Assembly: GCA_022839105.1 (NCBI GenBank)
Contig: JALHDH010000004.1
Location: 1-64,000 of the forward strand
Source: a bacterium
Lineage (GTDB): Bacteria; Vulcanimicrobiota; Xenobia; Xenobiales; Xenobiaceae
DNA length: 64,000 bases
Reading direction: 5' to 3'
Within the stretch, counting starts at the first letter, position 1. Each line of letters starts with the position of its first letter. The notes under the pieces were generated by a model. That model did no database searches, had not been told where the DNA came from, and saw nothing but the letters and a program-made list of their open reading frames with translations. The position numbers were made by a program, and so were the translations under genes. Below are positions 11,123-19,950 of this stretch, in pieces.

Positions 11123-14100
11123 ATGATGCGAAACCGAAGACTGGCCCCTCGCTGGACTCCCCTCCTGCTGGCCTTGCTGGCCCTGCTCGTGCCCGTCTCC
11201 GGCCCGGCGGCCCCGGATGGAACCCCCACCATGCGAAGCTCGGAGCTCAGGCCGGGCATGCAGGGGTACGGACTGACCGTCTTCCAGGGGACCCGGATCA
11301 CCCGCTTCCCGATCACCGTCCTGGGAGTGGCCCGGGGCCATCTGAGCGGCTCGGACCTGGTGCTGATCCGCGTGGACGGAGGTCACCTGGTCGAGCAGGG
11401 AATCGGGATCGTGGCCGGGATGAGCGGCTCGCCGATCTACGTCCAGGGACGGTTGATCGGGGCGATCTCCTACGGCTGGGGCTTCTCGAAGGTCCCCATC
11501 GGCGGGGTCACCCCGATCCACGACATGATGGCCGAATTGCCCGGACCGTTGGCACCGATCCCCCAGAGCGCCCCCTGGGGCGCCGTGGGGCGCCTGGAGA
11601 ACCCGGTGACCCTGGAAGGCCGCACCTATCGCGAGATCCGGATCTCCCCCCGCCCTCAGGCCACCCCGGGCCAGGCCCTGGAGCTCTCGCCCGTGGGCAC
11701 CCTGCTGCAGACCTCGGGCCTGGACCAGGCCTCGATCGAACGCCTGAACCGCTCGCTCAAGGAACTCCCCCTGCAGGCCGTGCAGGGATTCCAGGGGCAG
11801 CGGCCGGCGACGGGGATCCCTCCGATGGTGCCCGGAGCGGCGGTGGGCGTCCCCTTGCTGACCGGAGACATCGAGGTGGCCGCCACGGGAACGCTGACCT
11901 GGCGCAAGGACAACTCGATCCTGGCCTTCGGCCATCCCCTGGCCCAACTGGGAGAGGTCCAGCTTCCCCTCTCGGCAGCCCATATCCACACGGTCCTGCC
12001 CAGCTACCAGATGTCCTTCAAGATGGCCTCTCAACTCGGCCTCATCGGCGAGATGAGCCGGGACCGGCTCTGGGCCATCGGGGGTCGCCTCCACGCCCCC
12101 GTCTCGATGGTTCCCGTCCAACTGGTGGTCCACGATCCCTCCAGGAGCCAGAGCCGGACCTGGAACATGCGCGCAGCCCAGCATCGCTACCTGACCCCGG
12201 CCGTCCTCAGCACGGCCACGAACTACACGGTCGGCAGCATGAGCGCCTCGATGCAGGCCTCCACGGCAGACCTGCACGTGCGGATCCAGCCTCAGGGGCA
12301 GCCCCCCCTGGAGCTGGAGGACCTGGTCTCGGGCCCGGGCCTGGCCAACCAGGTGGCCAGCCGCGTGGAATCGGTCCTGCGACGCCTGGTGGACAACCCC
12401 TTCGAGCCCCTCAAGCTGGATTCGATCCGGATCGAAGCCCGGATCGTGCCCAGGCCCTTGCGGGCCTCGATCCAGAGAATCTACACCGACCGGACGGAGT
12501 ACCGACCCGGCGAGACCGTGCGCCTGGGAATCGTCCTGAAGCCCTATGACCAGGAGCCCCAGGTTCGCGAAATCCCCCTGAGCCTGCCCCACGATGCCCG
12601 CCCGGGAAAGATCCGGATCGGGGTGGGGGCACGGGAATCCCTCGGCGAGCTGGCCAAGACCCTCAACATCGAAGAGCCCGTCCCCCAGGATCTGTCCGGC
12701 CTGCTCGAGCAGATTCGGGGCGAAGAGCGGGGAGGCGATCTGGCCATCCGGACCGTGCTCCCCGGAGAGGGCCTGAAGATGGGGCCCCACAGCCTGCCTC
12801 TGCTCCCGGCCTCCTGGCGTGAGGCCCTGAGGTCCTCCAGCCACAGCCATCTGAACTCCACCGCCGAGATCCTGCGCAGCCGGCTCTCCACCCCCTGGTC
12901 CTTGCGGGGTCGGGCCACCCTGGAACTGGAGCTCAAGCCGGCTGAGACGACTCCGGTGCCCAAGGTCCCGGCCACCGAGCCGACTCCCACGGTGGTCGAG
13001 CTTCCGGCCGGAGGCCATGCGTGGACCTTGAAGCCCTCCGCTCCAGGGGGGGAATTCCTGGGCGCCGCCCTGGACGCCACGGGAGCCCTGATGGCCGGTC
13101 CCCCCTTCCAGACGCTCTGGAGGTCCAGCGACGACCTGATCGCCAGCCTCTGCCCCGGACCCGGAGAGGACCTGCTGGCCGGCCTGGCCGGCAGCGGCGA
13201 GGTGCTGCGCCTGGTCCCGGGCCAGGCCGCCACCCTCTTCGGCCGGACCGGGAGCGCCGCGGTCTTGAGCCTTCTGCGCTCCGAAGACGGGATCTGGGCC
13301 GGCACCGCGCCGGATGGAAACCTGGTGCGCTGGAACCTCTCAGGTCGGCCGACCCTGCGGGTCCACCTTCCAGGGGCCTATGTCTGGGCCCTGGCACCGG
13401 CTCCCGGAGGAGGGGTCTACGCCGCCACGGGGATGCCCGGCTCGGTCCACCTGGTCGAGGCCTCCGGTCGGACCCGACGCTTGTGGTCCGGGGCCGCCCA
13501 GCATGTCCGAGGCCTGGCGCTGCTCGGCGATGGCCGGTTGCTGATGGCGACCAGCCAGGCCGGGCGGGTGCTGCGGCTGGATCCCGCCTCCGGAGAGGTG
13601 GAGACCCTCCTGCTCAGCCCCTCTCCGGACCTGGAGGCGTTGGCGATCTCGGGGCCCCATGCCTGGGTGGCCAGCTCGGATTCGCTCTTCCGCCTCTGCC
13701 TGGAATCCGGTGCGGTGCAGCGGATCGAGGCTGGGAACAGCCCGGTCCTGTCGCTGGCCGGCGACGCTTCGGGTGGAGTCTGGGCAGGTCACGCCGACGG
13801 CTCGGTGCTCCGCATCCCGGTCTCCGGAGAGGCCCTGCGGATGCCGGCTTCCTCGAAACGCCCGATCCTGGCCCTGCTGAGCCGCCCCCAGGGCGTCCTG
13901 GCCGCCCGCAACCTCCCCGTCGAGTTGCTGAGCTTCGGCCCCGGCCTGGCCCCAAGCGAGTACCGCAGCCCCGTCCTGGACGCCCGCGCCCCCTCCCACT
14001 GGGGACAGATCCGCTGGCTGGGCGTTCCCGGCTCGAAAAAACCGAGGGCCCTGCGCACCCGCAGCGGCCCGACCGGCGTGCCCGACGAACACTGGAGTCC

Positions 14101-14848
14101 CTGGTCGACGATCCCGGGAGCTTCCACCGGAGCCCCCGTCCACTCCCCTCCAGACCGCTTCCTCCAACTCTCCGTGCTCCTCGATCCCGAAGAGGCCGAC
14201 CCCATCCGAATCCAGAGCCTCGAGGTGGGCTTCGCCTCCCAGTCCGGCCCGCTCGGCCTGCGCTGGGTCGAGCCCGAGGGCTCCGAACGCTGGGCGGGGG
14301 CCCGGACCCTGAAGTGGCGATTGAGCCAGGGGGATCCCTCCAGGGTCTCCTGGGAGGTGGAGATCAGCCCCGACGGGGGAAGCACCTGGGTTTCCCTGGC
14401 CAGCAGCCGTCCCTTCCGCGGGCGCGAGCAGACCCTGGATCTGGAGACCTCGCGCTTCCCGGATGGACCCCACAGATTCCGCGTTTCCGCCTGGGATCGC
14501 CAGGCCCCCACCCTCAGCCGGGTGGAGAGCCTCTCGGGGACGATCCTGCTGGCCAACTCGAAGGCTCGAATCGCCTGGCTCTCAGGGCCGGGCTCAGGCC
14601 CTGTGCGGGGTCGGGTCCATCTGCCGGTGGCCGCCATCAGGGAGGTGCACTTCCGCAGGTCTCCCGCGGGTTCTTGGCTTCCGGCCACTCCGCTGGACGG
14701 ACTCTTCGACTCGAACCGGGAGGATTTCGAGGTCCCCCCGGGGGAATTGACCCGTCTGGAGATCCGCGTGAAGGATGAAGCGGGGAACGAGACCACCGTG
14801 GCCGGACCGCCCCCTCGGGGGAGGCCGGGCGAAGGAGAGGCCCGTTGA
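11123..14848 (+). CDS. Secreted SpoIVB/S55-type protein with beta-propeller and Ig-like C-terminus
   Basis: The protein has 1241 residues. The start is an ATG at 11123 with GGAAGG upstream, leading straight into a signal peptide (RWTPLLLALLALLVPVSG). Residues about 35-140 match the SpoIVB peptidase S55 domain, including the catalytic-serine motif GMSGSPIYVQGRLIGAI. A later FGHPL segment (about residue 273) and VLPSYQMSFKMAS resemble the second conserved block of S55-domain proteins. Residues about 650-950 are irregular propeller blades (DLLAGLAGSGEVLRLV, GGVYAATGMPGSVHLV), and the C-terminus holds Ig/fibronectin-like strands. SpoIVB is a sporulation protease, but no sporulation genes are near. 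An envelope-processing protease is more likely. It is coupled to the next gene by TTGA overlap. Confidence 0.75.
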   Translation: MMRNRRLAPRWTPLLLALLALLVPVSGPAAPDGTPTMRSSELRPGMQGYGLTVFQGTRITRFPITVLGVARGHLSGSDLVLIRVDGGHLVEQGIGIVAGMSGSPIYVQGRLIGAISYGWGFSKVPIGGVTPIHDMMAELPGPLAPIPQSAPWGAVGRLENPVTLEGRTYREIRISPRPQATPGQALELSPVGTLLQTSGLDQASIERLNRSLKELPLQAVQGFQGQRPATGIPPMVPGAAVGVPLLTGDIEVAATGTLTWRKDNSILAFGHPLAQLGEVQLPLSAAHIHTVLPSYQMSFKMASQLGLIGEMSRDRLWAIGGRLHAPVSMVPVQLVVHDPSRSQSRTWNMRAAQHRYLTPAVLSTATNYTVGSMSASMQASTADLHVRIQPQGQPPLELEDLVSGPGLANQVASRVESVLRRLVDNPFEPLKLDSIRIEARIVPRPLRASIQRIYTDRTEYRPGETVRLGIVLKPYDQEPQVREIPLSLPHDARPGKIRIGVGARESLGELAKTLNIEEPVPQDLSGLLEQIRGEERGGDLAIRTVLPGEGLKMGPHSLPLLPASWREALRSSSHSHLNSTAEILRSRLSTPWSLRGRATLELELKPAETTPVPKVPATEPTPTVVELPAGGHAWTLKPSAPGGEFLGAALDATGALMAGPPFQTLWRSSDDLIASLCPGPGEDLLAGLAGSGEVLRLVPGQAATLFGRTGSAAVLSLLRSEDGIWAGTAPDGNLVRWNLSGRPTLRVHLPGAYVWALAPAPGGGVYAATGMPGSVHLVEASGRTRRLWSGAAQHVRGLALLGDGRLLMATSQAGRVLRLDPASGEVETLLLSPSPDLEALAISGPHAWVASSDSLFRLCLESGAVQRIEAGNSPVLSLAGDASGGVWAGHADGSVLRIPVSGEALRMPASSKRPILALLSRPQGVLAARNLPVELLSFGPGLAPSEYRSPVLDARAPSHWGQIRWLGVPGSKKPRALRTRSGPTGVPDEHWSPWSTIPGASTGAPVHSPPDRFLQLSVLLDPEEADPIRIQSLEVGFASQSGPLGLRWVEPEGSERWAGARTLKWRLSQGDPSRVSWEVEISPDGGSTWVSLASSRPFRGREQTLDLETSRFPDGPHRFRVSAWDRQAPTLSRVESLSGTILLANSKARIAWLSGPGSGPVRGRVHLPVAAIREVHFRRSPAGSWLPATPLDGLFDSNREDFEVPPGELTRLEIRVKDEAGNETTVAGPPPRGRPGEGEAR

Positions 14849-16335
14849 ACCAGCCGGATCCAAGAGACCAGGCGGAACGCCGTCTTCCAGGCCTCCCCCC
14901 GCCACCCGTCACCGAGGAGGAGGAGCCCGCGCGCCGTTTCCCAGGCCTCCCCCCGCCACCCGTCCCCAAAGAGGAGATGCCCGCCATTCCGGCTCCCACC
15001 GGCCCGGATTCGCGGTCGAATTCGGCGCGGCTGGCCCTGGATGATCTGGAGGCCAAGGGCCTCTTCCTGGTGCGCCCCTCCAAGCCCGGCCCATCTCCCC
15101 AAGCCCCCGTCGCCCCCCTCTCCGGAACCCCAGGCCGGGGCTCCGACTGGAACCTCTTCATCGGAACCTCGGCTGAGGCCGGACCCCTCGGGTCACTCCC
15201 CGGGCTCCCGGCGAAGGCCGACCCGTCTCCCCTGGCCGCCGACCCCACCCTGGACCGGACCGGGAAACCGCCGGAATACCGGGCCGCCGATCTGCTGGTC
15301 GACGAAATGGCTGGAAACGTCCGCCACGAACGCTTCCAGGACTTCATCCGCCGATTCGAGAGGCCCGTCGAAGCGCACCGACGGGCCCTGGAGGATCTCT
15401 ACCCTCCTGGGGTCGTGAACCTTTTCGACCGGAAGGCCTGGCAGGCCCTGATCGAAGGCTTCCAACGCGTGATTCCCAGCGCTCCGGAAGAGCCTGCGGC
15501 CTGGATGGGGCTGGCCCTGTGCGCCCTGGCCCAGAAGGACCTCAAGACGGCCAGCGCCTTGGCGGATCACGCTTTGGGGCTCGACGAGACCCTGGCGCTG
15601 GATCGCTTGCTGGCCGAAGTCCGCCCCACCGCTCCCAGGAACTGGCTACGCCTGGCCGAGGCCCTGGGGCGGCTCGGCCACCTCGAACCGGCGATGGACA
15701 TCTGCAACCGGGTCGCCAGCGACCTGGAGACACCCGATCCGGTGCGTCGGCGCGCCCAGAAGACCCGCTCCAAGGTCCGCCACGACTATTTCCGGAACCG
15801 GGGGGAAGCCGATCCCGAGACGGGACGCGAGAGGTCCTCTCCCATCCGGGCGCTACGGGTCTTGGGGACGGTCCTGGCGGTCCTGGCCTGCCTGGGCCTG
15901 GCCTTCGCCGGCTTCGTCAAGGCCCGGACCGCCTTCTACCTGGAACGGGGGGAGACGCGCCTGGCGATGGCCCTGAACCTTGCCGAGAAGCTGGAGCGCC
16001 GCGAACCGGTCCCAGACCACAGGGTCTCCATCGAAGAGCATGTTGCGGCAGCCATGACCGACTTCTCCGAAGCCCGCCGCTGGAACGACGCCCATGTCCG
16101 GGCCACCTTCCTCAACGCGGCTGCCGCCGATCTCCTGCTGGAGATCGGGAGGCTCCGCCGGGCCAGCGACAGGCGCTGGGACTCCAGAGGCTGGGCAGAG
16201 GCCCGCCAGACCCGGGACCGGGCCCATGCCGAGCTGGAACGGCTGGATCTGGACCCGACCCGACGAGCCGCCGAGGAAAAGGCTCTGGGCGACCTGAAGA
16301 AACGGGCCTCCCGCGGAGTCGACCTGGGCTTCTGA
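14845..16335 (+). CDS. One-TM protein with Pro-rich repeats and TPR-like helices, function unknown
   Basis: The protein has 496 residues. A TTG start overlaps the stop of the S55 gene by 4 nt, with GGAGAGG upstream. The N-terminus carries two tandem copies of PGLPPPPV followed by an acidic spacer, and a low-complexity region to about residue 115. Residues about 150-320 are helical and TPR-like (AWMGLALCALAQKDLKTASA, WLRLAEALGRLGHLEPAM). One membrane segment lies at about 337-357 (RVLGTVLAVLACLGLAFAGF), then more helical pairs. The TPR part precedes the TM, so it is probably cytoplasmic. A partnership with the secreted S55 protein is suggested by translational coupling only. Confidence 0.6.
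   Translation: MNQPDPRDQAERRLPGLPPPPVTEEEEPARRFPGLPPPPVPKEEMPAIPAPTGPDSRSNSARLALDDLEAKGLFLVRPSKPGPSPQAPVAPLSGTPGRGSDWNLFIGTSAEAGPLGSLPGLPAKADPSPLAADPTLDRTGKPPEYRAADLLVDEMAGNVRHERFQDFIRRFERPVEAHRRALEDLYPPGVVNLFDRKAWQALIEGFQRVIPSAPEEPAAWMGLALCALAQKDLKTASALADHALGLDETLALDRLLAEVRPTAPRNWLRLAEALGRLGHLEPAMDICNRVASDLETPDPVRRRAQKTRSKVRHDYFRNRGEADPETGRERSSPIRALRVLGTVLAVLACLGLAFAGFVKARTAFYLERGETRLAMALNLAEKLERREPVPDHRVSIEEHVAAAMTDFSEARRWNDAHVRATFLNAAAADLLLEIGRLRRASDRRWDSRGWAEARQTRDRAHAELERLDLDPTRRAAEEKALGDLKKRASRGVDLGF
14888..14964 (+). repeat. 23-bp perfect direct repeat inside coding sequence
   Basis: The segments 14888-14910 and 14942-14964 are identical over 23 bp (from CAGGCCTCC to ACCCGTC), with 54-bp periodicity. 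They encode the duplicated PGLPPPPV motif. Slippage or unequal recombination probably created the copy. Confidence 0.8.
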
Positions 16336-16399
16336 GCCTGAATCCGCCACCTACCGTGGCATTCGGCCGCCGATCCGGGCCAGGCGGCGGATTCAGGCT
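16335..16399. terminator. Bidirectional hairpin between convergent genes
   Basis: A perfect 14-bp inverted repeat (16335-16348 AGCCTGAATCCGCC, complement at 16386-16399) with a 37-nt loop fills the gap between two convergent genes. It has no T-run in either direction, so it is probably a shared 3'-end hairpin and not a classic intrinsic terminator. Confidence 0.5.
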
Positions 16400-16410
16400 G
16401 AGGGGACTCC

Positions 16411-17043
16411 TCAGGAATCCAGGGCCCGGACGAAGGGATTGCTCCTCTTCTCCTCTCCGACGGTCGTGGCCGGACCGTGGCCGGGATGGAGGATCGTGTC
16501 GTCCGGCAGACTGTAGATCCGATTGCGGATCGAGCGCTGGAGCTGCCGGAAATCCCCTCCGGGCAGGTCGGTCCGGCCCACCGAACCGGCGAAGATCGTG
16601 TCGCCGACAAAGGCGTTCCCTCCGCTGAGGAGGACGACTCCACCGGGTGAGTGCCCGGGCGTATGCAAGACCTGGAAGACCAGGCTGCCCGCCCGGAAAT
16701 CCGTTCCTTCCCGCAGTTCTCCATCCACCACGGGAATGGGACCGGGTTCCAGCCCGAAGAGCATGGCCTGCTGAGGCGCCGCCTGGATCAGCTCCAGATC
16801 CCCCGGGTGGGCATGGAGGGGAACGCCCAAGGCCTCCTTCACCTCCTGCGCGCGCATCACATGATCCACATGACCGTGGGTCAGGAGCAAGGCCCGGATC
16901 GTCACCCCTTCGGTGCGGATCAGGTCCAGCAGTCTTCCGCTCTCATCCCCGGGATCGATCAGGACCCCATCCCGGGTCTCTTCATCGGCCACCAGGTAGC
17001 AGTTCATCTGGAAGGCCCCGACAGGGCAGGTGCGAATCAACAT
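16411..17043 (-). CDS. MBL-fold hydrolase, glyoxalase II-like
   Basis: The protein has 210 residues from the ATG at 17043 (AGGGAGG just upstream). The metal-binding motif THGHVDH, the HTPGHSPGG motif, the bridging aspartate in FVGDTIF and the final histidine in HPGHGPATT give a complete di-metal metallo-beta-lactamase site. Short proteins of this group (YcbL/GloB2-type) hydrolyse thioesters such as S-lactoylglutathione or related substrates. It lacks the C-terminal substrate domain of classical glyoxalase II, which is present in the separate protein at 23698. It is divergently oriented from the NuoI/GltD-like gene with a 224-nt gap. Confidence 0.85.
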   Translation of the reverse strand: MLIRTCPVGAFQMNCYLVADEETRDGVLIDPGDESGRLLDLIRTEGVTIRALLLTHGHVDHVMRAQEVKEALGVPLHAHPGDLELIQAAPQQAMLFGLEPGPIPVVDGELREGTDFRAGSLVFQVLHTPGHSPGGVVLLSGGNAFVGDTIFAGSVGRTDLPGGDFRQLQRSIRNRIYSLPDDTILHPGHGPATTVGEEKRSNPFVRALDS

Positions 17044-17267
17044 GGGCCTCCCTTTCTCGACCGGGGAGGTGGAACCCCTCCTGTCGGGACCGCCATTCGG
17101 AACAAAGGAGGAAGGCACGGGCCTGCGCCAGATCATCCCGCGGCCCGGAGCCGTTCCCTATCCTGACCATGCCCGCAGAGCCCAAGGGACGCAGCCCCGT
17201 TCCGCGAAGGTTGCACCGATGCTCCGGGCAAAGCCCTCCGCCCCTGGCCGAGGCCCCGAGGAAGTCC

Positions 17268-19352
17268 ATGCCATCACTTCTCGACAATATCAAAGCCGTC
17301 CTGACCGGGATGAAGGTCACCCTCTCCAACTTCATGCGAAAGCCGGTGACGGTCCAGTATCCCTGGGACATGGACGAGATCCCCGCGAACTCGCGCGGAA
17401 CCCTGCGCATGGTGGACTTTCACGACGAGTCGACCATCTCCGAGAAGAGCGCCTGGTACCCCGGCACGCGCTGGGCTCCCTGCACCGAGGGCTGCCCGGC
17501 CCATACCGACGCGCGCGGCTATGTCACGCTGGCGGGTGAGGGCAGATGGCAGGAGGGCCTGGACACCCTTCGCCGGACCTATCCCTTCGTCGGCACCCTG
17601 GGTCGAGTCTGCCCGGCTCCCTGCGAGAAGAAGTGCTCTCGGGGATTCACCGGCCCCGAGCCGATCGCGATTCGCAAGCTCAAGCGCGTCTTCTCGGACT
17701 GGGAGGGTTCCCTGCCCGAGGCGGAAAGATTTGATTACGAAAAGCATTGTTGCTCCACCCCCCTCTCCGGCAAGACCGTGGGAATCGTGGGAGCCGGACC
17801 GGCCGGCTACCAGGCGGCCATGCTGCTGCGCTCGTGGGGCTTCGAAATCTTCCTGTACGAAGCCCGGGCCCTGCCGGGAGGCTTCCTGACCCAGGGGATC
17901 CCCGTCTACCGCCTTCCCCGCCAGGTGGTCCACGAAGAGATGAGACGGATCCACTCGCTGCCCGGGATCCACCTGCAGTTGAACACCGAGATCGGTCAGG
18001 ACCTGGCTTTCGAAGAGTTCGAGAAGCGCCACGACGAGGTGATCGTGGCGGCTGGGGCCTGGAAGCCCTATCGCCTGGGCCTGGAACTGGAGGAGAAACC
18101 CTGGGTCTGGTATGGAGAGGACTTCCTCGAGCACCAGATCCGGGGATTCCTGACCGAGGTCCCCTCCAAGGTGGTCGTCGTCGGAGGAGGCAACACGGGC
18201 TTCGACTGCGCCCGGACCTGCCGGCGCCTGGGCGCCGAGGTCACCATGATCTACCGGCGGACCCGCAAGGAGATGCCCTCGGAGGATGAAGAGATCGAGG
18301 ACGGCGAGGAGGAGGGCGTCCACATCCTGTGGTTGACCTCACCCAGCCGGATCGTCGTGGAAGACGGAAAGCTCAAAGGGCTCGAGGTCCTCCAGAACCG
18401 ACTGGGCGCCAAGGACCGCTCGGGGCGACGGGCCCCCTTGCCCATCGAAGGTTCCGAACGGATCCTGGAGTGCGGCATGGTGATCACCGCCCTGGGTCGG
18501 GAGGTCGACCTCCCCTGGCTTCCGAGCGATGTCCGGACCAACCGCAACGGGACCCTCGTCACCGACGAGGAGGGCCGGACCACCCGGGAAGGAGTCTGGG
18601 CCTGCGGCGACGTGACCCGGGTCTCGACCATCATCGCCGCCATCGGCTCCGCCGACCGGGTGGCCCTGGGCATCGCCCGCAAGCACGGGGCGGCTCCCGA
18701 ACGCTTCGACTTCCTCTACCCCTACCACAAGACCGGGACGGTCCCCCTTCAGGACGGCTCCTCGCCCGAGCCGACTTCCGGGGTGCTGCTCCGGCCCCAG
18801 GGCCTGGGCATGGTCCCCCACCCGGTCGACCTCCCGCTCGGGGACTCCACCCCCTACCAGACCGAACCCCAGCAGAAGCCCTTCCGCGCCATGGGCCGGC
18901 AGAACCCCATGCCCAAGATCCCCGCCGAGGAACGGGCCTCAAACTTTGAAGAGGTGGAACTGGGCTTCCCGCTGGAGACGGCCCGCCTGGAAGGCCAGCG
19001 GTGTTATGGCTGCTCGGCGGAGATGTGCGTCGGATGCGGAGTCTGCGTCGATGCCTGCCCTGACGCCTGCATCTACCTGGAGTCCCGAGCCAACCCGGAA
19101 GGCTTCGAATCGGCCCGGATCTATTCGATCGATCTCTCCCGATGCTGCTACTGCGGGCTGTGCACCGAGGCTTGCCCCACCAAATCCCTGGTCATGACGG
19201 CCAACTTCGAGTTCTCGGTCTATGACAAGGCCGAGACCTACCTGACCAGGAATCGCCTGGACCTGGGCCTGGTCCGGGCCGAGAAGAATCGAACCGGGCC
19301 CGCGGAATCCCCAGCCCACGCTCTCGAGCCCTCTCCGGAGCCGCAGGCCTGA
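17268..19352 (+). CDS. NuoI-like iron-sulfur protein with inserted GltD-type FAD/NAD(P) oxidoreductase module
   Basis: The protein has 694 residues; the ATG at 17268 has GAGGA 5 nt upstream. Residues 1-48 look like the N-terminus of complex I subunit NuoI (VTLSNFMRKPVTVQYP, then an R-G element). Residues about 60-135 are the GltD-type cysteine region (CTEGCPAHTDARGY, CPAPCEKKCSRG). Residues about 165-500 are a two-dinucleotide-fold oxidoreductase (VGIVGAGPAGYQAAM for FAD, VVVVGGGNTGFDCAR for NAD(P)H, GVWACGDVTR). Residues about 575-665 return to NuoI: two 4Fe-4S motifs (CVGCGVCVDACP, CCYCGLCTEACP) with NuoI-like flanks (IYLESRANPEGFESAR). The order is therefore NuoI-N, GltD, NuoI-C. The likely activity is electron transfer between NAD(P)H, flavin and iron-sulfur clusters, perhaps membrane-associated; partners are unknown. 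Confidence 0.8.
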   Translation: MPSLLDNIKAVLTGMKVTLSNFMRKPVTVQYPWDMDEIPANSRGTLRMVDFHDESTISEKSAWYPGTRWAPCTEGCPAHTDARGYVTLAGEGRWQEGLDTLRRTYPFVGTLGRVCPAPCEKKCSRGFTGPEPIAIRKLKRVFSDWEGSLPEAERFDYEKHCCSTPLSGKTVGIVGAGPAGYQAAMLLRSWGFEIFLYEARALPGGFLTQGIPVYRLPRQVVHEEMRRIHSLPGIHLQLNTEIGQDLAFEEFEKRHDEVIVAAGAWKPYRLGLELEEKPWVWYGEDFLEHQIRGFLTEVPSKVVVVGGGNTGFDCARTCRRLGAEVTMIYRRTRKEMPSEDEEIEDGEEEGVHILWLTSPSRIVVEDGKLKGLEVLQNRLGAKDRSGRRAPLPIEGSERILECGMVITALGREVDLPWLPSDVRTNRNGTLVTDEEGRTTREGVWACGDVTRVSTIIAAIGSADRVALGIARKHGAAPERFDFLYPYHKTGTVPLQDGSSPEPTSGVLLRPQGLGMVPHPVDLPLGDSTPYQTEPQQKPFRAMGRQNPMPKIPAEERASNFEEVELGFPLETARLEGQRCYGCSAEMCVGCGVCVDACPDACIYLESRANPEGFESARIYSIDLSRCCYCGLCTEACPTKSLVMTANFEFSVYDKAETYLTRNRLDLGLVRAEKNRTGPAESPAHALEPSPEPQA

Positions 19353-19353
19353 G

Positions 19354-19950
19354 TTGAGCGCACCGGAGCCTACCCCGCAGAGCCTCCTGGCCCGGCTCCA
19401 ACCCGTCCTCGAAGAGGAGGGATTGGAGATCCAGGTCGTGGACCTTCGCGATGGCCTGGTCCATCTGAGAGGGCGGCGGGTCTCCCCGGGAGTGCCCATG
19501 GCCTTCATGGTCCGGGCCCTGGAAGGGACCTTCCGCCGCTATCTCTCCGGCTTCAAAGGGGTGGTCCTCGACGAATGGGAGGATCTCGAGGAGCGCAAGA
19601 CCCCGCCCCGGGCCCTCGGGCCGATCATGCGAGGACTTCCCGGCCTGGATCTGACCGGGACCGATCGCAGGGAGGCGGCCTCGGCCCTGGACATCTTCGC
19701 CGGGATGTTGCGCCGGCAGGGCGCTCGCCGCGCGCGCCTGCTGGGCGTCGGGCAGGGGGGGGCCGAGCAGGCCCTCGAGAAATGGCTGGCGATCCACCGT
19801 GAAGCGGGAGACCTCGGGCACCCCGAAGCCGGGCATCGGGGCCGGTGGATCCTGCATCTCGGGCAGGCCTGTGAAGATCCCGGGACCTGCGGCAGCGACG
19901 AATCGGGCGAGACCCTTCCCGCCGGAATCCTGCTGGCCGGTCAGCCCTGA
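19354..19950 (+). CDS. NifU C-terminal-domain-like protein lacking the cluster cysteines
   Basis: The protein has 198 residues with a TTG start 1 nt after the stop of the NuoI/GltD gene. Residues about 8-75 resemble the NifU/NfuA iron-sulfur scaffold domain in order and spacing (LARLQPVLEEEGLEIQVVDL, DGLVHLRG, then PMAFMVRALEGTFRRYL). The CxxC that holds the cluster is replaced by VSPGVP. The C-terminal half is unrecognised and ends CEDPGTCGSDES. It may bind or chaperone the preceding iron-sulfur protein without carrying a cluster. The alignment is by eye and modest. The 3' end overlaps the convergent MerR gene by 10 nt. Confidence 0.45.
   Translation: MSAPEPTPQSLLARLQPVLEEEGLEIQVVDLRDGLVHLRGRRVSPGVPMAFMVRALEGTFRRYLSGFKGVVLDEWEDLEERKTPPRALGPIMRGLPGLDLTGTDRREAASALDIFAGMLRRQGARRARLLGVGQGGAEQALEKWLAIHREAGDLGHPEAGHRGRWILHLGQACEDPGTCGSDESGETLPAGILLAGQP

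Noticed and set aside
10976..13018. A 680-codon minus-strand frame opposite the S55 gene
   Set aside because: Its composition (Gly, His, Gln, Arg repeats) is typical of an antisense shadow, and the plus-strand frame has a signal peptide and S55 motifs.
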